From an uncultured Paracoccaceae bacterium (GTDB lineage: Bacteria > Pseudomonadota > Alphaproteobacteria > Rhodobacterales > Rhodobacteraceae), in the NCBI GenBank assembly GCA_913043905.1, contig CAJWNQ010000006.1, positions 1 to 64,000 on the forward strand: a stretch of 64,000 nucleotides of DNA, written 5' to 3'. Positions 10,248 to 19,736 of the stretch are shown piece after piece; within the stretch, counting starts at the first letter, position 1, and each line of letters opens with the position of its first letter. The position numbers and the translations under genes are program-made. Under the pieces are notes generated by a model. That model searched no databases, was not told the origin of the DNA, and worked only from the letters and a program-made list of their open reading frames with translations.

Positions 10248-11180
10248 TTAGCCGTTAATCCATAAATTTACTATATTCATGTTTTCTTCAACCCAATTTT
10301 TAGCAATATTGTGTGCATTTTTTTCGTTATACCTAATATTCATGATCCATTCATTAACTGTTTCTGGATTAATAGCTATGTTTGTTAACATTTTTGCTAC
10401 GGCTGGATTGCGCTCTTCAAGTGATTTAGAGTGGCCTACCCAAATTTCTGTGTCGCGGTGCTTACACCTGAATGTTGAAACTTCTAACCAATTTTCTTTT
10501 TCTAAATCTAGAGTTTGACAGCCTTCATATATAATTGGTTCATTCAACTGAGATAAATCATAGCTAGAAAATATCCATTCTGGCGTCCAGTAATAAAATA
10601 AAATTGGTGTTTGAGCATTATAAGCTTTTCTTAATTTTTCTTGAAATTTTTGATCAGAAATAATAAGAGGTTCCCACAGTTTTTCTAAACCATAAGATTT
10701 AAATTTTATTTGCCATTCTTTAGTGGATGTCCAGGAAACGTCACCAGCCCAATACTCCCCTTTACCATCGCCATCTTGATCAAAAAGTTTTGCAATTTTA
10801 GGGTCTGCTAAATCTTCGAATGAAGTAATTTTTGCAGCCAAATAATTTGGTACAAACATACCTTGGGTGCCTTTGTAAGGTTTGTTTACTACAACTGTTT
10901 TATTTTCTTTTACATACCTATTCCAATTGTGAACTTGAATTGGCATGTAGATATCTGGATGGACATCAACATATCCATTGCCCTTATCCATAGATGCGAA
11001 GATGATTGAGCTATCAGAGGTACCTTTGATAATTTCAGCTTCTCCACCCATTGGACCAATTATAATTGCTTGAATAATATGAGCTATTGCATTTGCACCG
11101 CTCCATGGTAATTCAGCTATCGAAATTTTACTATTTTGTGCGGATGTTGTGCTTGCCAAAAAAATTAAACTAGCTGACAT
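10248..11180 (-). CDS. glycine betaine/choline-type ABC transporter substrate-binding protein (orphan)
   Basis: This periplasmic OpuAC/ProX-type solute-binding protein is about 310 residues long from the ATG. Tryptophan-rich segments (LPWSGANAIAH, VHNWNRY, DVSWTSTKEW, YWTPEWIF) suit a pocket for quaternary or methylated amines. An acidic loop near residue 130 (FDQDGDGKGEYW) resembles a calcium-binding EF-hand-like loop. The annotated ATG gives a signal peptide without a positive n-region. An AGGAG lies 36-40 nt upstream of it and 6 nt before an in-frame ATT at 11204, which would give a better signal peptide (MNILKTLIMSASLIF...). No permease or ATPase is adjacent. It diverges from the kinase/aminotransferase fusion, which hints at a shared substrate. 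Confidence 0.85.
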   Translation of the reverse strand: MSASLIFLASTTSAQNSKISIAELPWSGANAIAHIIQAIIIGPMGGEAEIIKGTSDSSIIFASMDKGNGYVDVHPDIYMPIQVHNWNRYVKENKTVVVNKPYKGTQGMFVPNYLAAKITSFEDLADPKIAKLFDQDGDGKGEYWAGDVSWTSTKEWQIKFKSYGLEKLWEPLIISDQKFQEKLRKAYNAQTPILFYYWTPEWIFSSYDLSQLNEPIIYEGCQTLDLEKENWLEVSTFRCKHRDTEIWVGHSKSLEERNPAVAKMLTNIAINPETVNEWIMNIRYNEKNAHNIAKNWVEENMNIVNLWING

Positions 11181-11433
11181 AATTAGTGTTTTTAATATAT
11201 TAATTTTTTTCTCCTAGTAAAACTTTTTTCTTTACCTTGATTAATACGATTAATAGTTATTGCCAAAAAAGCAAAGCATTCATTAAATATATTTTACTAA
11301 CTAACAAATATTCTATAATTTATAATGATACACTAAATACTTTATTGGGCATTATATTTCTTTTATTTTTTGATATTGATGCCATTAAAAGCCTGGCGTA
11401 GGGTTTTGTGTGATAAAACTGAGGATCTATTAA

Positions 11434-14400
11434 ATGTTAAACTACTGGACGGAATGCTTGAGGCAAAAGTTTGGTATCGATGCAAAGCTTAAATGTCTAG
11501 ATGGAGAATTTGATTTAAACTTCATGGTGACGGAGACTTCAGGACAGAAATATATCTTAAAAGTCATGCGAGCAGATTGCGCGTCTGATTTGGTTGACAT
11601 GCAATGCGCTGCAATTCGAAGTTTAGAAAAAGAAAAATTACCTACACCTAAGATTATATCTAGTTTATCAGGAACTGATTATGTTGTCTTTGATGATGAA
11701 AAAGGCATTCCTAGGCTGGTTTGGATGATTACTGCTTTGGATGGAATCTGTTATGCAAATATTAAGCCTCAATCTCTCAATTTTATTTATGATTTAGGAA
11801 TAAAATCTGGAGTTTTAAGTTCAGCACTTACAGACTTTAACCATCCATATTTGGACCGTGATTTTAAATGGAATTTAATGCAATCTAATTGGATCAAAGA
11901 TCATTTAAATTTAATTAAATGTAAATTACGCAGAGGCATTTTATTTGAAATTATTGAGCAGTATGAGATAACCCTAGAGTACGCTCAGAACTTGCCACAT
12001 GTCGCCATTCATAACGATTTAAATGACTATAATGTTCTCGCGACCTCCAGCAATTTAGGCGGTGTTAAGGTTTCAGGTATAATTGATTTTGGCGATATGG
12101 TGCGAAATCCAAGAATATGTGAATTAGCCATTGCTGGGGCTTATGCAGTTTTAGATCGTGATGATCCAATGGATGCACTAGCTAAGTTAGTTGAAGGCTA
12201 TCATCTAATATATCCTCTCAAAATCAATGAACTTGAAATGATTTACACTTTTCTACGCATGAGGTTAGCTGTGAGTGTAATAAATTCAACTCTGATGGCT
12301 TTAGAAAACCCAAAAGATCCTTATGTAACCATTTCTCAAGCGCCAGCTTGGCGGTTCTTGGAGCAACAGTTAAGTGAAGGCATGGTATTAGCCAAACTAC
12401 GTATTGCTTGTGGTTTTAGTATAACAAGCAATGCCACACAAATATTGACATATTTGAATGAAGCACGTGGTAGTTTTGCACCAATATTTAAGTGTGATTT
12501 AAATGATGCACCGATGGGGGACTTATCGGTTGCAGGATCAGCAATTCCACAAAACCCGTTTGAATTAATTTTAGATGAAGCATCTACAATTGGTGATGAA
12601 ATTGATGCAGATTATTGGCTGGGCTATTGGGGCGAGCCCCGTTTAATTTATACGTCTGATGCTTTTCAAGGTGGGGTTTATAAAACTGCTAATCGCCGAA
12701 CAGTGCATATTGGAATAGATATTTTTGCATCAAGTGGTCACAAGGTTTACGCTCCCTTGATTGGTGTAGTTGAGGCTCTTGAAAACCGTGATAATTACTT
12801 GGACTATGGTGGTGTGGTAATTTTACGCCATGAAACGCCTGATGAGGATACATTCTACACACTCTACGGCCACTTAGATCCAGAAATTTTACATACACTT
12901 TCAATAGGCCAAACTATTAATAAAGGGGAAGTATTTTGTCATTTGGGTGCTCAAAATCAAAATGGTGGATGGGCACCTCACTTACATTTTCAACTTGCAT
13001 TATCTATTGATGAAATGGGTGATAATTGGCCTGGTGTTGCTGATCCTGACCAAATGGATTTGTGGGGAGCATTATGCCCAAACCCTGCAGCATTATTAAA
13101 TCTGTTAGAAACTAAAACAGCTTATCATCCACTCAACCAAACTGATATCTTGCGAGGACGTCAGAACCATTTTGGTAAAAATCTAAAATTATCATATGAT
13201 GAGCCTGTAATGTTTTTACGTGGATGGGGGAATTATTTATTTGACCAGATGGGTCGAACTTACTTGGATGCTTATAATAATGTTCCACATGTTGGTCACT
13301 CCCATCCGCGCATTCAGGCCGTAGTTTCTAAGCAACTCCAATTATTAAATTCTAATACAAGGTACCTTCATCCTGCACAAAATAAATTTGTTAATCTTAT
13401 TTTAGCTAAAATGCCTGCTGATCTTAATGTATGTTATTTCGTTAATTCAGGTTCAGAGGCTAATGAACTTGCTTTGAGGTTGGCGCGGACTGCTACCGGT
13501 GGAGAAGATATTATAACCCCAGATCATGGCTATCATGGGAATACAAACGCTGCACTAGAAGTGTCAGCTTATAAATTTAATAAACCAAATGGCATTGGCT
13601 GTAAGCCTTGGGTGCATCTCGTAGATGTTGCAGATGATTATCGAGGTAAGTATCGCCGGGATGATCCAGATCGAGCTATTAAATATGCAAACCTAGTCGA
13701 TGATGCCATTGCTCAAATTGATATGCGTGGGGGTAAGTTAGCTGGGTTTATTGCTGAAACATTTCCAAGTGTTGGGGGGCAAATTATTCCCCCAATAGGC
13801 TACCTTTCGGCGGTTTACGAAAAAATACGTAGTTCAGGAGGTGTTTGCATAGCAGATGAAGTTCAAACGGGTCTTGGGCGACTGGGCGACTATTTCTATG
13901 GTTTTGAGCAGCAAGGAGCTTCACCAGATATAGTTGTTTTGGGCAAACCAATAGGAAATGGGCATCCAATTGGAGTTGTCGTAACAACTAATGAAATTGC
14001 AGCAAAGTTTGCAAATGGTATTGAATATTTTTCTACTTTTGGTGGTTCTACATTATCTTGTTGCATTGGTGCTGAGGTTTTGAAAATTGTTGAAGATGAA
14101 AATCTTCAAAAAAATGCACTTTTAAAGGGAAAACGTTTATTTGAAGGTTTGCGTAAACTTCAAAATCACCATTCCTTGATTGGGGATGTGCGAGGCTTTG
14201 GATTATTTGTTGGGGTGGAGCTAATTACTGATGAATGCCTTACACCAGCAACTGAAATAGCTAGCTTTATAGTTAATCGAATGAAACAGGAGCGAATACT
14301 AATTGGGGTAGAGGGGCCATTTGACAATATTTTGAAAATCAGACCGCCTCTGACAATAAGTAACAATGATATAGATTGTATTTTGCAAAATTTAAATAAT

Positions 14401-14451
14401 AGTTTAAATGAAGCAGCTCTATTAACTGACGAGTTAAGAAATGTTATCTAA
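11434..14451 (+). CDS. fusion: APH-family kinase, M23 peptidase-like domain, class III aminotransferase (probable phospho-lyase)
   Basis: This 1005-residue three-domain protein starts with an aminoglycoside-phosphotransferase-type kinase fold, with HNDLNDYNV at about residue 193 (catalytic loop) and IDFGDM at about 217 (metal loop). The middle is an M23/LytM-like domain with HIGIDIF near 424, GHLD, and HLHFQ near 516, so the zinc ligand pattern looks intact. The C-terminal half is a class III PLP aminotransferase with [23 protein letters not shown] near 807 and [11 protein letters not shown] near 835 (Schiff-base lysine). The human proteins AGXT2L1/2 share this fold but are phospho-lyases acting on phosphoethanolamine or phosphohydroxylysine. 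A kinase fused to such an enzyme suggests phosphorylation followed by elimination. Substrate is unknown. The 3' end overlaps phoB by 18 bp. Confidence 0.88.
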   Translation: MLNYWTECLRQKFGIDAKLKCLDGEFDLNFMVTETSGQKYILKVMRADCASDLVDMQCAAIRSLEKEKLPTPKIISSLSGTDYVVFDDEKGIPRLVWMITALDGICYANIKPQSLNFIYDLGIKSGVLSSALTDFNHPYLDRDFKWNLMQSNWIKDHLNLIKCKLRRGILFEIIEQYEITLEYAQNLPHVAIHNDLNDYNVLATSSNLGGVKVSGIIDFGDMVRNPRICELAIAGAYAVLDRDDPMDALAKLVEGYHLIYPLKINELEMIYTFLRMRLAVSVINSTLMALENPKDPYVTISQAPAWRFLEQQLSEGMVLAKLRIACGFSITSNATQILTYLNEARGSFAPIFKCDLNDAPMGDLSVAGSAIPQNPFELILDEASTIGDEIDADYWLGYWGEPRLIYTSDAFQGGVYKTANRRTVHIGIDIFASSGHKVYAPLIGVVEALENRDNYLDYGGVVILRHETPDEDTFYTLYGHLDPEILHTLSIGQTINKGEVFCHLGAQNQNGGWAPHLHFQLALSIDEMGDNWPGVADPDQMDLWGALCPNPAALLNLLETKTAYHPLNQTDILRGRQNHFGKNLKLSYDEPVMFLRGWGNYLFDQMGRTYLDAYNNVPHVGHSHPRIQAVVSKQLQLLNSNTRYLHPAQNKFVNLILAKMPADLNVCYFVNSGSEANELALRLARTATGGEDIITPDHGYHGNTNAALEVSAYKFNKPNGIGCKPWVHLVDVADDYRGKYRRDDPDRAIKYANLVDDAIAQIDMRGGKLAGFIAETFPSVGGQIIPPIGYLSAVYEKIRSSGGVCIADEVQTGLGRLGDYFYGFEQQGASPDIVVLGKPIGNGHPIGVVVTTNEIAAKFANGIEYFSTFGGSTLSCCIGAEVLKIVEDENLQKNALLKGKRLFEGLRKLQNHHSLIGDVRGFGLFVGVELITDECLTPATEIASFIVNRMKQERILIGVEGPFDNILKIRPPLTISNNDIDCILQNLNNSLNEAALLTDELRNVI

Positions 14452-15141
14452 AGAATAGCCAAATCCACGCACTGTTTTTACTAAATCTTCATTACTTACT
14501 GCTCTTATTGCTTTACGTAAGCGGCCAATGTGAACGTCTACTGTTCGCGTTTCAACATCTAAATTATCAGCCCAAACACGCTCTAATAATTGTGACCTTG
14601 AAAATACGCGCCTAGGAGATTCTAATAAAACCTGTAACAATTTAAATTCTAAAGGCCCAATTAGAATAACAGAATTTTTGATTGTGACGGACCGATGGTT
14701 TATTTTCATTTTAATGTTTCCATAAGTCAACACGTCACCTACCTTAGTGGCAGATCTAATGCGTATGCCTGCACGTACGCGCGCCAAAAGTTCTTTTATT
14801 GAATAAGGTTTGACGATGTAATCATCTGCTCCCATGTCCAATCCACGAATTTTATCATCTTCTTCACCCCTAGCGGTTAACATAATTACATGGCAATCCT
14901 TTGCATTTTTTGATCTTTTTATTTGGCGACAAACTTCTAATCCAGAAGTATTGGGCAACATCCAATCTAATAAAACTAAGTCAACATTGTTTTCTTGGAA
15001 CAGCAACAATCCGTCTTCGCCGTCTTCAGCGCGGAGAACATTATATCCTTCTGCTGTAAGGTTAAATGACAAGAGTTCCATTTGTGATGGCTCATCTTCA
15101 ATGATTAAAACTAATCCTTTATTAGAAGTTGTGCGTGGCAT
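14434..15141 (-). CDS. phoB: phosphate regulon response regulator PhoB
   Basis: This 235-residue OmpR/PhoB-type regulator has a receiver domain at residues 1-120 with the phosphoacceptor aspartate in VLLDWMLPNTSG (about residue 56), the switch threonine in VIMLTARGEEDD and the conserved lysine in DDYIVKPYS. A winged-helix DNA-binding domain follows ([35 protein letters not shown]). PhoB naming is supported by close similarity in these motifs, by the adjacent phosphate permease gene, and by a Pho-box-like direct repeat 50 bp upstream. Unusually, phoR, pstSCAB and phoU are not next to it. Its last 18 bp overlap the end of the convergent fusion gene. Confidence 0.92.
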   Translation of the reverse strand: MPRTTSNKGLVLIIEDEPSQMELLSFNLTAEGYNVLRAEDGEDGLLLFQENNVDLVLLDWMLPNTSGLEVCRQIKRSKNAKDCHVIMLTARGEEDDKIRGLDMGADDYIVKPYSIKELLARVRAGIRIRSATKVGDVLTYGNIKMKINHRSVTIKNSVILIGPLEFKLLQVLLESPRRVFSRSQLLERVWADNLDVETRTVDVHIGRLRKAIRAVSNEDLVKTVRGFGYSLDNIS

Positions 15142-15190
15142 TGTATTCTTTCATTTATAAAAATTGGTATTTGGATATAGTTTATTAGAT

Positions 15191-15208
15191 TTGTCACACA
15201 GTTGTTAC
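15191..15208. promoter_or_regulatory. Pho box (PhoB binding site)
   Basis: TTGTCAC, 4 nt, TTGTTAC form two 7-bp half-sites exactly 11 bp apart. This matches the known PhoB pattern of CTGTCAT-like repeats separated by 4 bp. The site lies 50 bp upstream of the phoB start and 77 bp upstream of the phosphate permease start, so it could control either or both divergent genes. Confidence 0.75.
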
Positions 15209-15284
15209 ATTAAATTAATACTTCAATAAAGAATCATCATCAAAAGTTGTTTCATTCTTGGAAGTAAATGTGAGAGTTCACACA

Positions 15285-16769
15285 ATGGTTAAAAAAGCAC
15301 GCCCAAATAAAACTTTAGACCGTGACCTAAAGAGCCGCGTTTCGTTAGAGCAAGCGGCGGTTGCCACACGGCAGCAATTTTTAGCGCCATCAATTGCATT
15401 TGCTTTTATTATTATTGCGGGCTTAATCGCAAGTCTTATTCTTGGGTGGAATTCTGATAGCTATATTATAATTGCTGGTGCTGCTATTGGTGCATATATG
15501 GCATTAAATATTGGTGCGAATGATGTTGCTAATAACGTAGGCCCCGCAGTTGGTGCCAATGCCATATCCATGACAGGTGCTCTGATTATTGCTGCTATTT
15601 TTGAGAGTGCAGGGGCTCTTTTAGCTGGTGGCGATGTTGTGGGCACCATTTCAAAAGGAATTATTGACCCATCTGCTGTGGGCGATCCTGAAATTTTTAT
15701 TTGGGCAATGTTTGCCGCATTAATTTCTGCAGCTATGTGGGTGAATTTAGCCACTTGGGTTGGTGCGCCAGTATCAACAACACATTCAGTGGTTGGTGGC
15801 GTAATGGGTGCAGGTATTGCGGCAGCTGGTTTTGGTGCTGTGAATTGGTCAAAAATGAGTCAAATTGCGGCATCTTGGGTAATTTCGCCTCTTTTGGGTG
15901 GTTTGATTGCAGCATTATTTTTATGGTTCATTAAATCACAGGTATCAGACAAGCAGGATAAAATTGTAGCAGCACGCCGCTGGGTACCTGTATTAATAGC
16001 TATTATGGCAATGGCTTTTTCAACGTATTTGGCTGTCAAAGGCTTTAAAAAAATTATTAAGATCGATCTACAATCAGCCCTGATAATAGGTGGTATAGTC
16101 GCAACTTTGGCTTATAGTGTAACTCGCCCAATAATACGTAGACAGTCTGAAGGTAAGCCAAACACAAAAGAAACTGTACGTGGCTTGTTCACAATTCCAT
16201 TAATTTTTGCAGCGGCGATGTTATCATTTGCGCATGGCGCTAATGATGTAGCCAATGCAGTTGGTCCACTGGCTGCAATTGTCCACACAGTTGAAGCTGG
16301 AGAAGTCGTTTCTAAAGTTACAATTCCAATTTGGGTGATGGTCGTTGGTGCTTTCGGCATTTCGTTTGGCTTGTTGTTATTTGGCCCAAAACTGATCCGA
16401 ATGGTAGGTGAACAAATTACAAAATTAAATCCTTTGCGTGCATATTGTGTTGCTTTATCTGCAGCTATTACTGTGATTATTGCATCGTGGTTAGGACTGC
16501 CTGTAAGTTCTACACACATTGCTGTTGGATCTGTATTTGGTGTTGGATTCTTTCGTGAAGTACATTGGCGCGTTACAACCAGTAATAAAAAAGTTGCAGC
16601 TGTAAAAATGGCTGAAGCAGAAAAACAAGGATCTAAGAAGCGTAAACATCGCAAGTTGGTGCGTCGATCTCATTTTATGACAATTATAGCTGCATGGGTA
16701 ATCACAGTTCCAGCTGCTGCTATTATTTCTGGCTTTATATTCTTGGCTTTAGTAAATGTAATGTCTTAA
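15285..16769 (+). CDS. pit: inorganic phosphate transporter, PiT family
   Basis: This 494-residue inner-membrane permease is of the PiT type, which takes up metal-phosphate complexes driven by protons or sodium. The two family signature repeats are visible: GANDVANNVGPAVG near residue 85 and GANDVANAVGPLAA near residue 325, each followed by helices containing GAPVSTTHS and GLPVSSTHI. About ten membrane segments surround a basic cytoplasmic loop near residue 300, and another basic stretch (KQGSKKRKHRKLVRR) lies near the C-terminus. The ATG at 15285 is preferred. Upstream TTG and GTG codons in the same frame would add nine or five residues. Pairing with phoB across a Pho box suggests PhoB control. 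Confidence 0.93.
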   Translation: MVKKARPNKTLDRDLKSRVSLEQAAVATRQQFLAPSIAFAFIIIAGLIASLILGWNSDSYIIIAGAAIGAYMALNIGANDVANNVGPAVGANAISMTGALIIAAIFESAGALLAGGDVVGTISKGIIDPSAVGDPEIFIWAMFAALISAAMWVNLATWVGAPVSTTHSVVGGVMGAGIAAAGFGAVNWSKMSQIAASWVISPLLGGLIAALFLWFIKSQVSDKQDKIVAARRWVPVLIAIMAMAFSTYLAVKGFKKIIKIDLQSALIIGGIVATLAYSVTRPIIRRQSEGKPNTKETVRGLFTIPLIFAAAMLSFAHGANDVANAVGPLAAIVHTVEAGEVVSKVTIPIWVMVVGAFGISFGLLLFGPKLIRMVGEQITKLNPLRAYCVALSAAITVIIASWLGLPVSSTHIAVGSVFGVGFFREVHWRVTTSNKKVAAVKMAEAEKQGSKKRKHRKLVRRSHFMTIIAAWVITVPAAAIISGFIFLALVNVMS

Positions 16770-16960
16770 TATAAGATATATGATATTTCAAAAAGAGTTA
16801 TAATTCATAGCCTTTTTTATATTTATTCTATCTTTATAGATATTGAATCCTAGCTTAATTTTTGTATCTATATTTTGCTTTGTGCCTAGTGTATGAAGTC
16901 CGAATTCTTGATAGCGTTTTGGTATATTTTTTGAAACGTTTTAATAGTTTGGAGGTTAGC

Positions 16961-17278
16961 ATGGCTTGGATAGTTTTGATTATTGCGGGTTTACTTGAAA
17001 CAGCATGGGCAGCAACCATGAAGCTTGGTGCTGAGAAATTCAGTTTTAGTTTGCTCACTATAACACTAGTCTTGATGCTGACTAGTCTTGCTGCATTGTA
17101 TTGGTCTATGCGGTTTTTACCGCTTGGTATTGCTTACCCAGTTTGGACCGGAATTGGATCAGTTGGTTCAGTAATAGTAAGTGTTATTTTATTTAAACAG
17201 CATATTGGCCTTGTAGGCATTGCTGGGTTAATTTTATTAGTCATTGGTATGGCTCTCATAAGTTTTGAAACTCATTAA
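16961..17278 (+). CDS. sugE: SMR-family exporter, SugE/Gdx type
   Basis: This 105-residue four-helix small multidrug-resistance protein begins MAWIVLIIAGLLETAWAAT, with the essential membrane glutamate at about residue 13. The pattern matches the SugE/Gdx branch, whose members export guanidinium or quaternary ammonium compounds as dual-topology dimers. A strong GGAGG lies five bases before the ATG at 16961, which fixes the start. Longer in-frame forms add a non-conserved extension. The upstream 190 bp is AT-rich, and I see no guanidine riboswitch features there. Given the methylated-amine metabolism elsewhere in the window, a role in handling such cations is possible but not shown. Confidence 0.88.
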   Translation: MAWIVLIIAGLLETAWAATMKLGAEKFSFSLLTITLVLMLTSLAALYWSMRFLPLGIAYPVWTGIGSVGSVIVSVILFKQHIGLVGIAGLILLVIGMALISFETH

Positions 17279-17489
17279 ATATAAAGTCCTTTTAATAAAT
17301 AATATTATTATTATTATTGTTAGTCGTATAATATCATGGATTATTAAAAATAAATTGATATCATCGAAGGGTATGGAACTAAATCTATTGTTTGATATGT
17401 GCTAAATATATTTAAACTATTAGGTTAGTTTTAAATACAAAAATTCCATACATATATTGGCCATGTTGTTGCGAATAATTTTTTTAAAA

Positions 17490-17564
17490 TGGTGCCCGAG
17501 GGTGGATTTGAACCACCGACACGAGGATTTTCAGTCCACTGCTCTACCCCTGAGCTACCCGGGC
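17490..17564 (-). tRNA. tRNA-Phe (GAA)
   Basis: The cloverleaf is complete on the minus strand: acceptor GCCCGGG pairs with CTCGGGC (one G-U), the discriminator is A, and CCA is encoded. The anticodon loop around GACTGAAAATCC gives GAA, and the T-arm reads GGTGGTTCAAATCCACC. Length is 75 nt. It follows yacG, the usual neighbour in Rhodobacterales. Confidence 0.97.
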
Positions 17565-17648
17565 ACGGGTTAAGATTAGCCGTAAAAGCTATCTTAGGTT
17601 GTCGCGTTTTAAGATTATGTATCACATGGTGCAAGGGGAATTTTGAGA

Positions 17649-17831
17649 CTAATGCAAATTACTTTTGTTAGGGATGAAATCTGATGAAATACTGTCCTCT
17701 TCATCAGTGTCAGTTGCAGGAATAACATAAGCTCCTGTAAGCCATTTTCCTAAATCTAAATCTGCACACCGATTAGAGCAAAATGGACGGTATTTTGTGA
17801 CTGGGTCTTTGTTGCACATTGGGCAGGGCAT
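17649..17831 (-). CDS. yacG: DNA gyrase inhibitor YacG (zinc-binding)
   Basis: This 60-residue protein has the Cys4 zinc-binding pattern of YacG: CPMC near the N-terminus and CSNRC at about residues 18-22, followed by [13 protein letters not shown]. YacG binds GyrB and inhibits gyrase in E. coli. The acidic C-terminal tail (TDTDEED) is also typical. It lies immediately upstream of tRNA-Phe on the same strand, an arrangement common in Rhodobacterales. There it would usually follow the RNase E/G gene, but here a TauE/SafE-like gene on the opposite strand separates the two. Confidence 0.9.
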   Translation of the reverse strand: MPCPMCNKDPVTKYRPFCSNRCADLDLGKWLTGAYVIPATDTDEEDSISSDFIPNKSNLH

Positions 17832-17928
17832 AAAAAATCCTTTGGTTTTAAACTGTCTAGATTAATCCATATTGTGAAGAAAGTGGTTTTTAACTTGTCT
17901 AAGCATTATAAAGTATTAGGACAATTAT

Positions 17929-18690
17929 ATGCTAGTATATTTTTCAGAGTTAACCGATTTAACAGAAATGCAATTTATATATTGCTTAGTTTCTATTTTT
18001 GTAGCGGGAGTGGTGCGGGGCTTTTCTGGCTTTGCGCTGTCTGCAGTTGTAGTAGCAAGTATGGCTGGGACTTTATCTACAGTTGAATTGCTTCCAATGG
18101 TTTATTTGTTAGAAGCTTTTGCCAGTTTGATTATGTTGCGTGGTGGTATTCGTGATGCAGATATGTCTATCGTTTGGGTATTATCAATATGTTCTGCAAT
18201 TGGTGTGCCTATTGGCTTAATGGCAACCATAAGTTTGCCTATTGAACTTACGCGAATTATAGCTTTGGGATTAATCTTAATTCTTGCAGTGATGCAGTTG
18301 TTTAATTTTGCACCAAAATTTGTTGGTACCCGCATTGGTTTATACGGTACCGGGTTAATAGCTGGTATAGTCTCTGGGTTGGCAGCACTTGGTGGAATGG
18401 TTGTAGCGCTTTATGTGTTGGCGAGTAAAGTTGACCCACGCTCTATGCGTGGCGCTCTAGTTATGTATTTATTTATTGGACTTTTTACATCCTTAATTTG
18501 GTACCTAATTTATGGCATCATGGACGTGCGTGCAGTTATCCGAGGTATAGTATTTGCACCTGTTTTATTTGCAGGTGTTCTTATTGGGTTTAGTTTATTT
18601 TCTCCAGCCTTACAGGTATTTTATAAGCGCTTTTGCCTTGTTTTACTAATGTGCCTTAGCTTAGTAGGATTATTAAGTGCCTTAGCTTAA
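17929..18690 (+). CDS. TauE/SafE-family membrane permease
   Basis: This 253-residue protein has about eight hydrophobic helices and the two TauE/SafE repeats, the first with FVAGVVRGFSGFALSA near residue 25 and the second with LIAGIVSGLAALGGMV near residue 145. The family exports or imports sulfite, sulfoacetate or other small organic anions. The specific substrate is unknown. TAGGA seven bases before the ATG supports the start. Its last 4 bp overlap the stop of the convergent RNase E/G gene. It sits on the opposite strand within an otherwise conserved housekeeping block, suggesting later insertion. Confidence 0.85.
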   Translation: MLVYFSELTDLTEMQFIYCLVSIFVAGVVRGFSGFALSAVVVASMAGTLSTVELLPMVYLLEAFASLIMLRGGIRDADMSIVWVLSICSAIGVPIGLMATISLPIELTRIIALGLILILAVMQLFNFAPKFVGTRIGLYGTGLIAGIVSGLAALGGMVVALYVLASKVDPRSMRGALVMYLFIGLFTSLIWYLIYGIMDVRAVIRGIVFAPVLFAGVLIGFSLFSPALQVFYKRFCLVLLMCLSLVGLLSALA

Positions 18691-19736
18691 TCAGTTAATA
18701 ATTCTGTTAGCGGGATACGTTCGCGCTTGCGTTGTAACTCAAAGTTTCCCAATGTAGTCCAGCCCACGATTACTGTATCTATATTTCCTTTTCGGAAGGC
18801 AGATATCAGAGCTGTTTCGATAGTATGCCGATCCTTTTTCGGTGAAGGTGCAAAGTCAATTACAACTTGGCCACCTAAACCGCGCAATGCCAGCTGTTTT
18901 GGTAATTCCTTAGCAACAGAAAGATTGGCCTTCAAACCTGCATGAAGTGAAAAATCATTGCCGGTATTTACATCTACTGCAACTAGAGCAGATGTAGGTT
19001 CAATTATCATTGAAGCCCCATCTGGCATACTTACACGGCTTTGCTTTAATCGTTCAATATGGTCCCAAACTCCCATATTTTCAAAACTACCTGCTGTATT
19101 AACAACTTCGTCAGGGTAAGGATTTACCCAATCACGCCAGGCACGCATTTCAGCACTAGGAGCGGGCATAATGAGGGCAGGTTCGCCTGATGTTTGTGAC
19201 ATCACATCATCTGCTAAGTCATGCATGGCATTTATATCGTCCATTATCGAATCTTCATCAATTCCCATTGCTGAGGACCTAATGATTAAACCATATTTAT
19301 TATCTCGATCATCTAAAGCATTATGAGTAATCTCTAGTAAACGTTCACGTTCATCGTCGTCTTTGATTGATCTTGCTATGTTTAAACCCGGTGCGTCAGG
19401 TGTAACAATGCAATAGCGACTCTTAAAAATTAATTTATTTACTGCTGGTGCCGCTTTGCCAATTTCAGCGTGTGTAGTCACCTGAACTGTCATTTGAGTG
19501 CCTTGTGGAATGCCTTTAGCGTTCCGCAAAAAACCTTTTTGCCCATTACCTAAATCTAAAATTATTCCGTTTTGACCCTTCATGGGTATGGTTGTGCGTG
19601 CACGGTAAATAGCTTCTGGCTTTGGAGCATTATTATCTGCTTCAATTAACAAATCATGTAATTTGCCATTTACTAATAAAGCTGCGGCTGATTTTCCATT
19701 CACTGTGTCTAAAACGACAATGCGACCTTTTTTCAT
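18687..19736 (-). CDS. ribonuclease E/G family protein (short form)
   Basis: This 349-residue endoribonuclease-type protein has the RNase E/G catalytic segment VAVDVNTGND and a second acidic motif VIDFAPSPKKDR, which correspond to the two metal-binding aspartates of the DNase I-like subdomain. It is much shorter than E. coli RNase E (1061) or RNase G (489) and lacks the CPxCxG zinc link that joins RNase E subunits. This short form next to maf is typical of Rhodobacterales and is probably complete. Likely functions are rRNA or mRNA processing. It follows maf with a TAATG overlap in an infA-maf-rng operon. Confidence 0.87.
   Translation of the reverse strand: MKKGRIVVLDTVNGKSAAALLVNGKLHDLLIEADNNAPKPEAIYRARTTIPMKGQNGIILDLGNGQKGFLRNAKGIPQGTQMTVQVTTHAEIGKAAPAVNKLIFKSRYCIVTPDAPGLNIARSIKDDDERERLLEITHNALDDRDNKYGLIIRSSAMGIDEDSIMDDINAMHDLADDVMSQTSGEPALIMPAPSAEMRAWRDWVNPYPDEVVNTAGSFENMGVWDHIERLKQSRVSMPDGASMIIEPTSALVAVDVNTGNDFSLHAGLKANLSVAKELPKQLALRGLGGQVVIDFAPSPKKDRHTIETALISAFRKGNIDTVIVGWTTLGNFELQRKRERIPLTELLTD

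Noticed and set aside
16770-16960. Guanidine riboswitch upstream of sugE
   Set aside because: I looked for the conserved ykkC-type and mini-ykkC (paired ACGR loops) features and did not see them. The region is plain AT-rich sequence.
17297-17318. ATT-rich run as a CRISPR-like or functional repeat
   Set aside because: It is a short low-complexity microsatellite in an AT-rich spacer, without spacers or longer unit.
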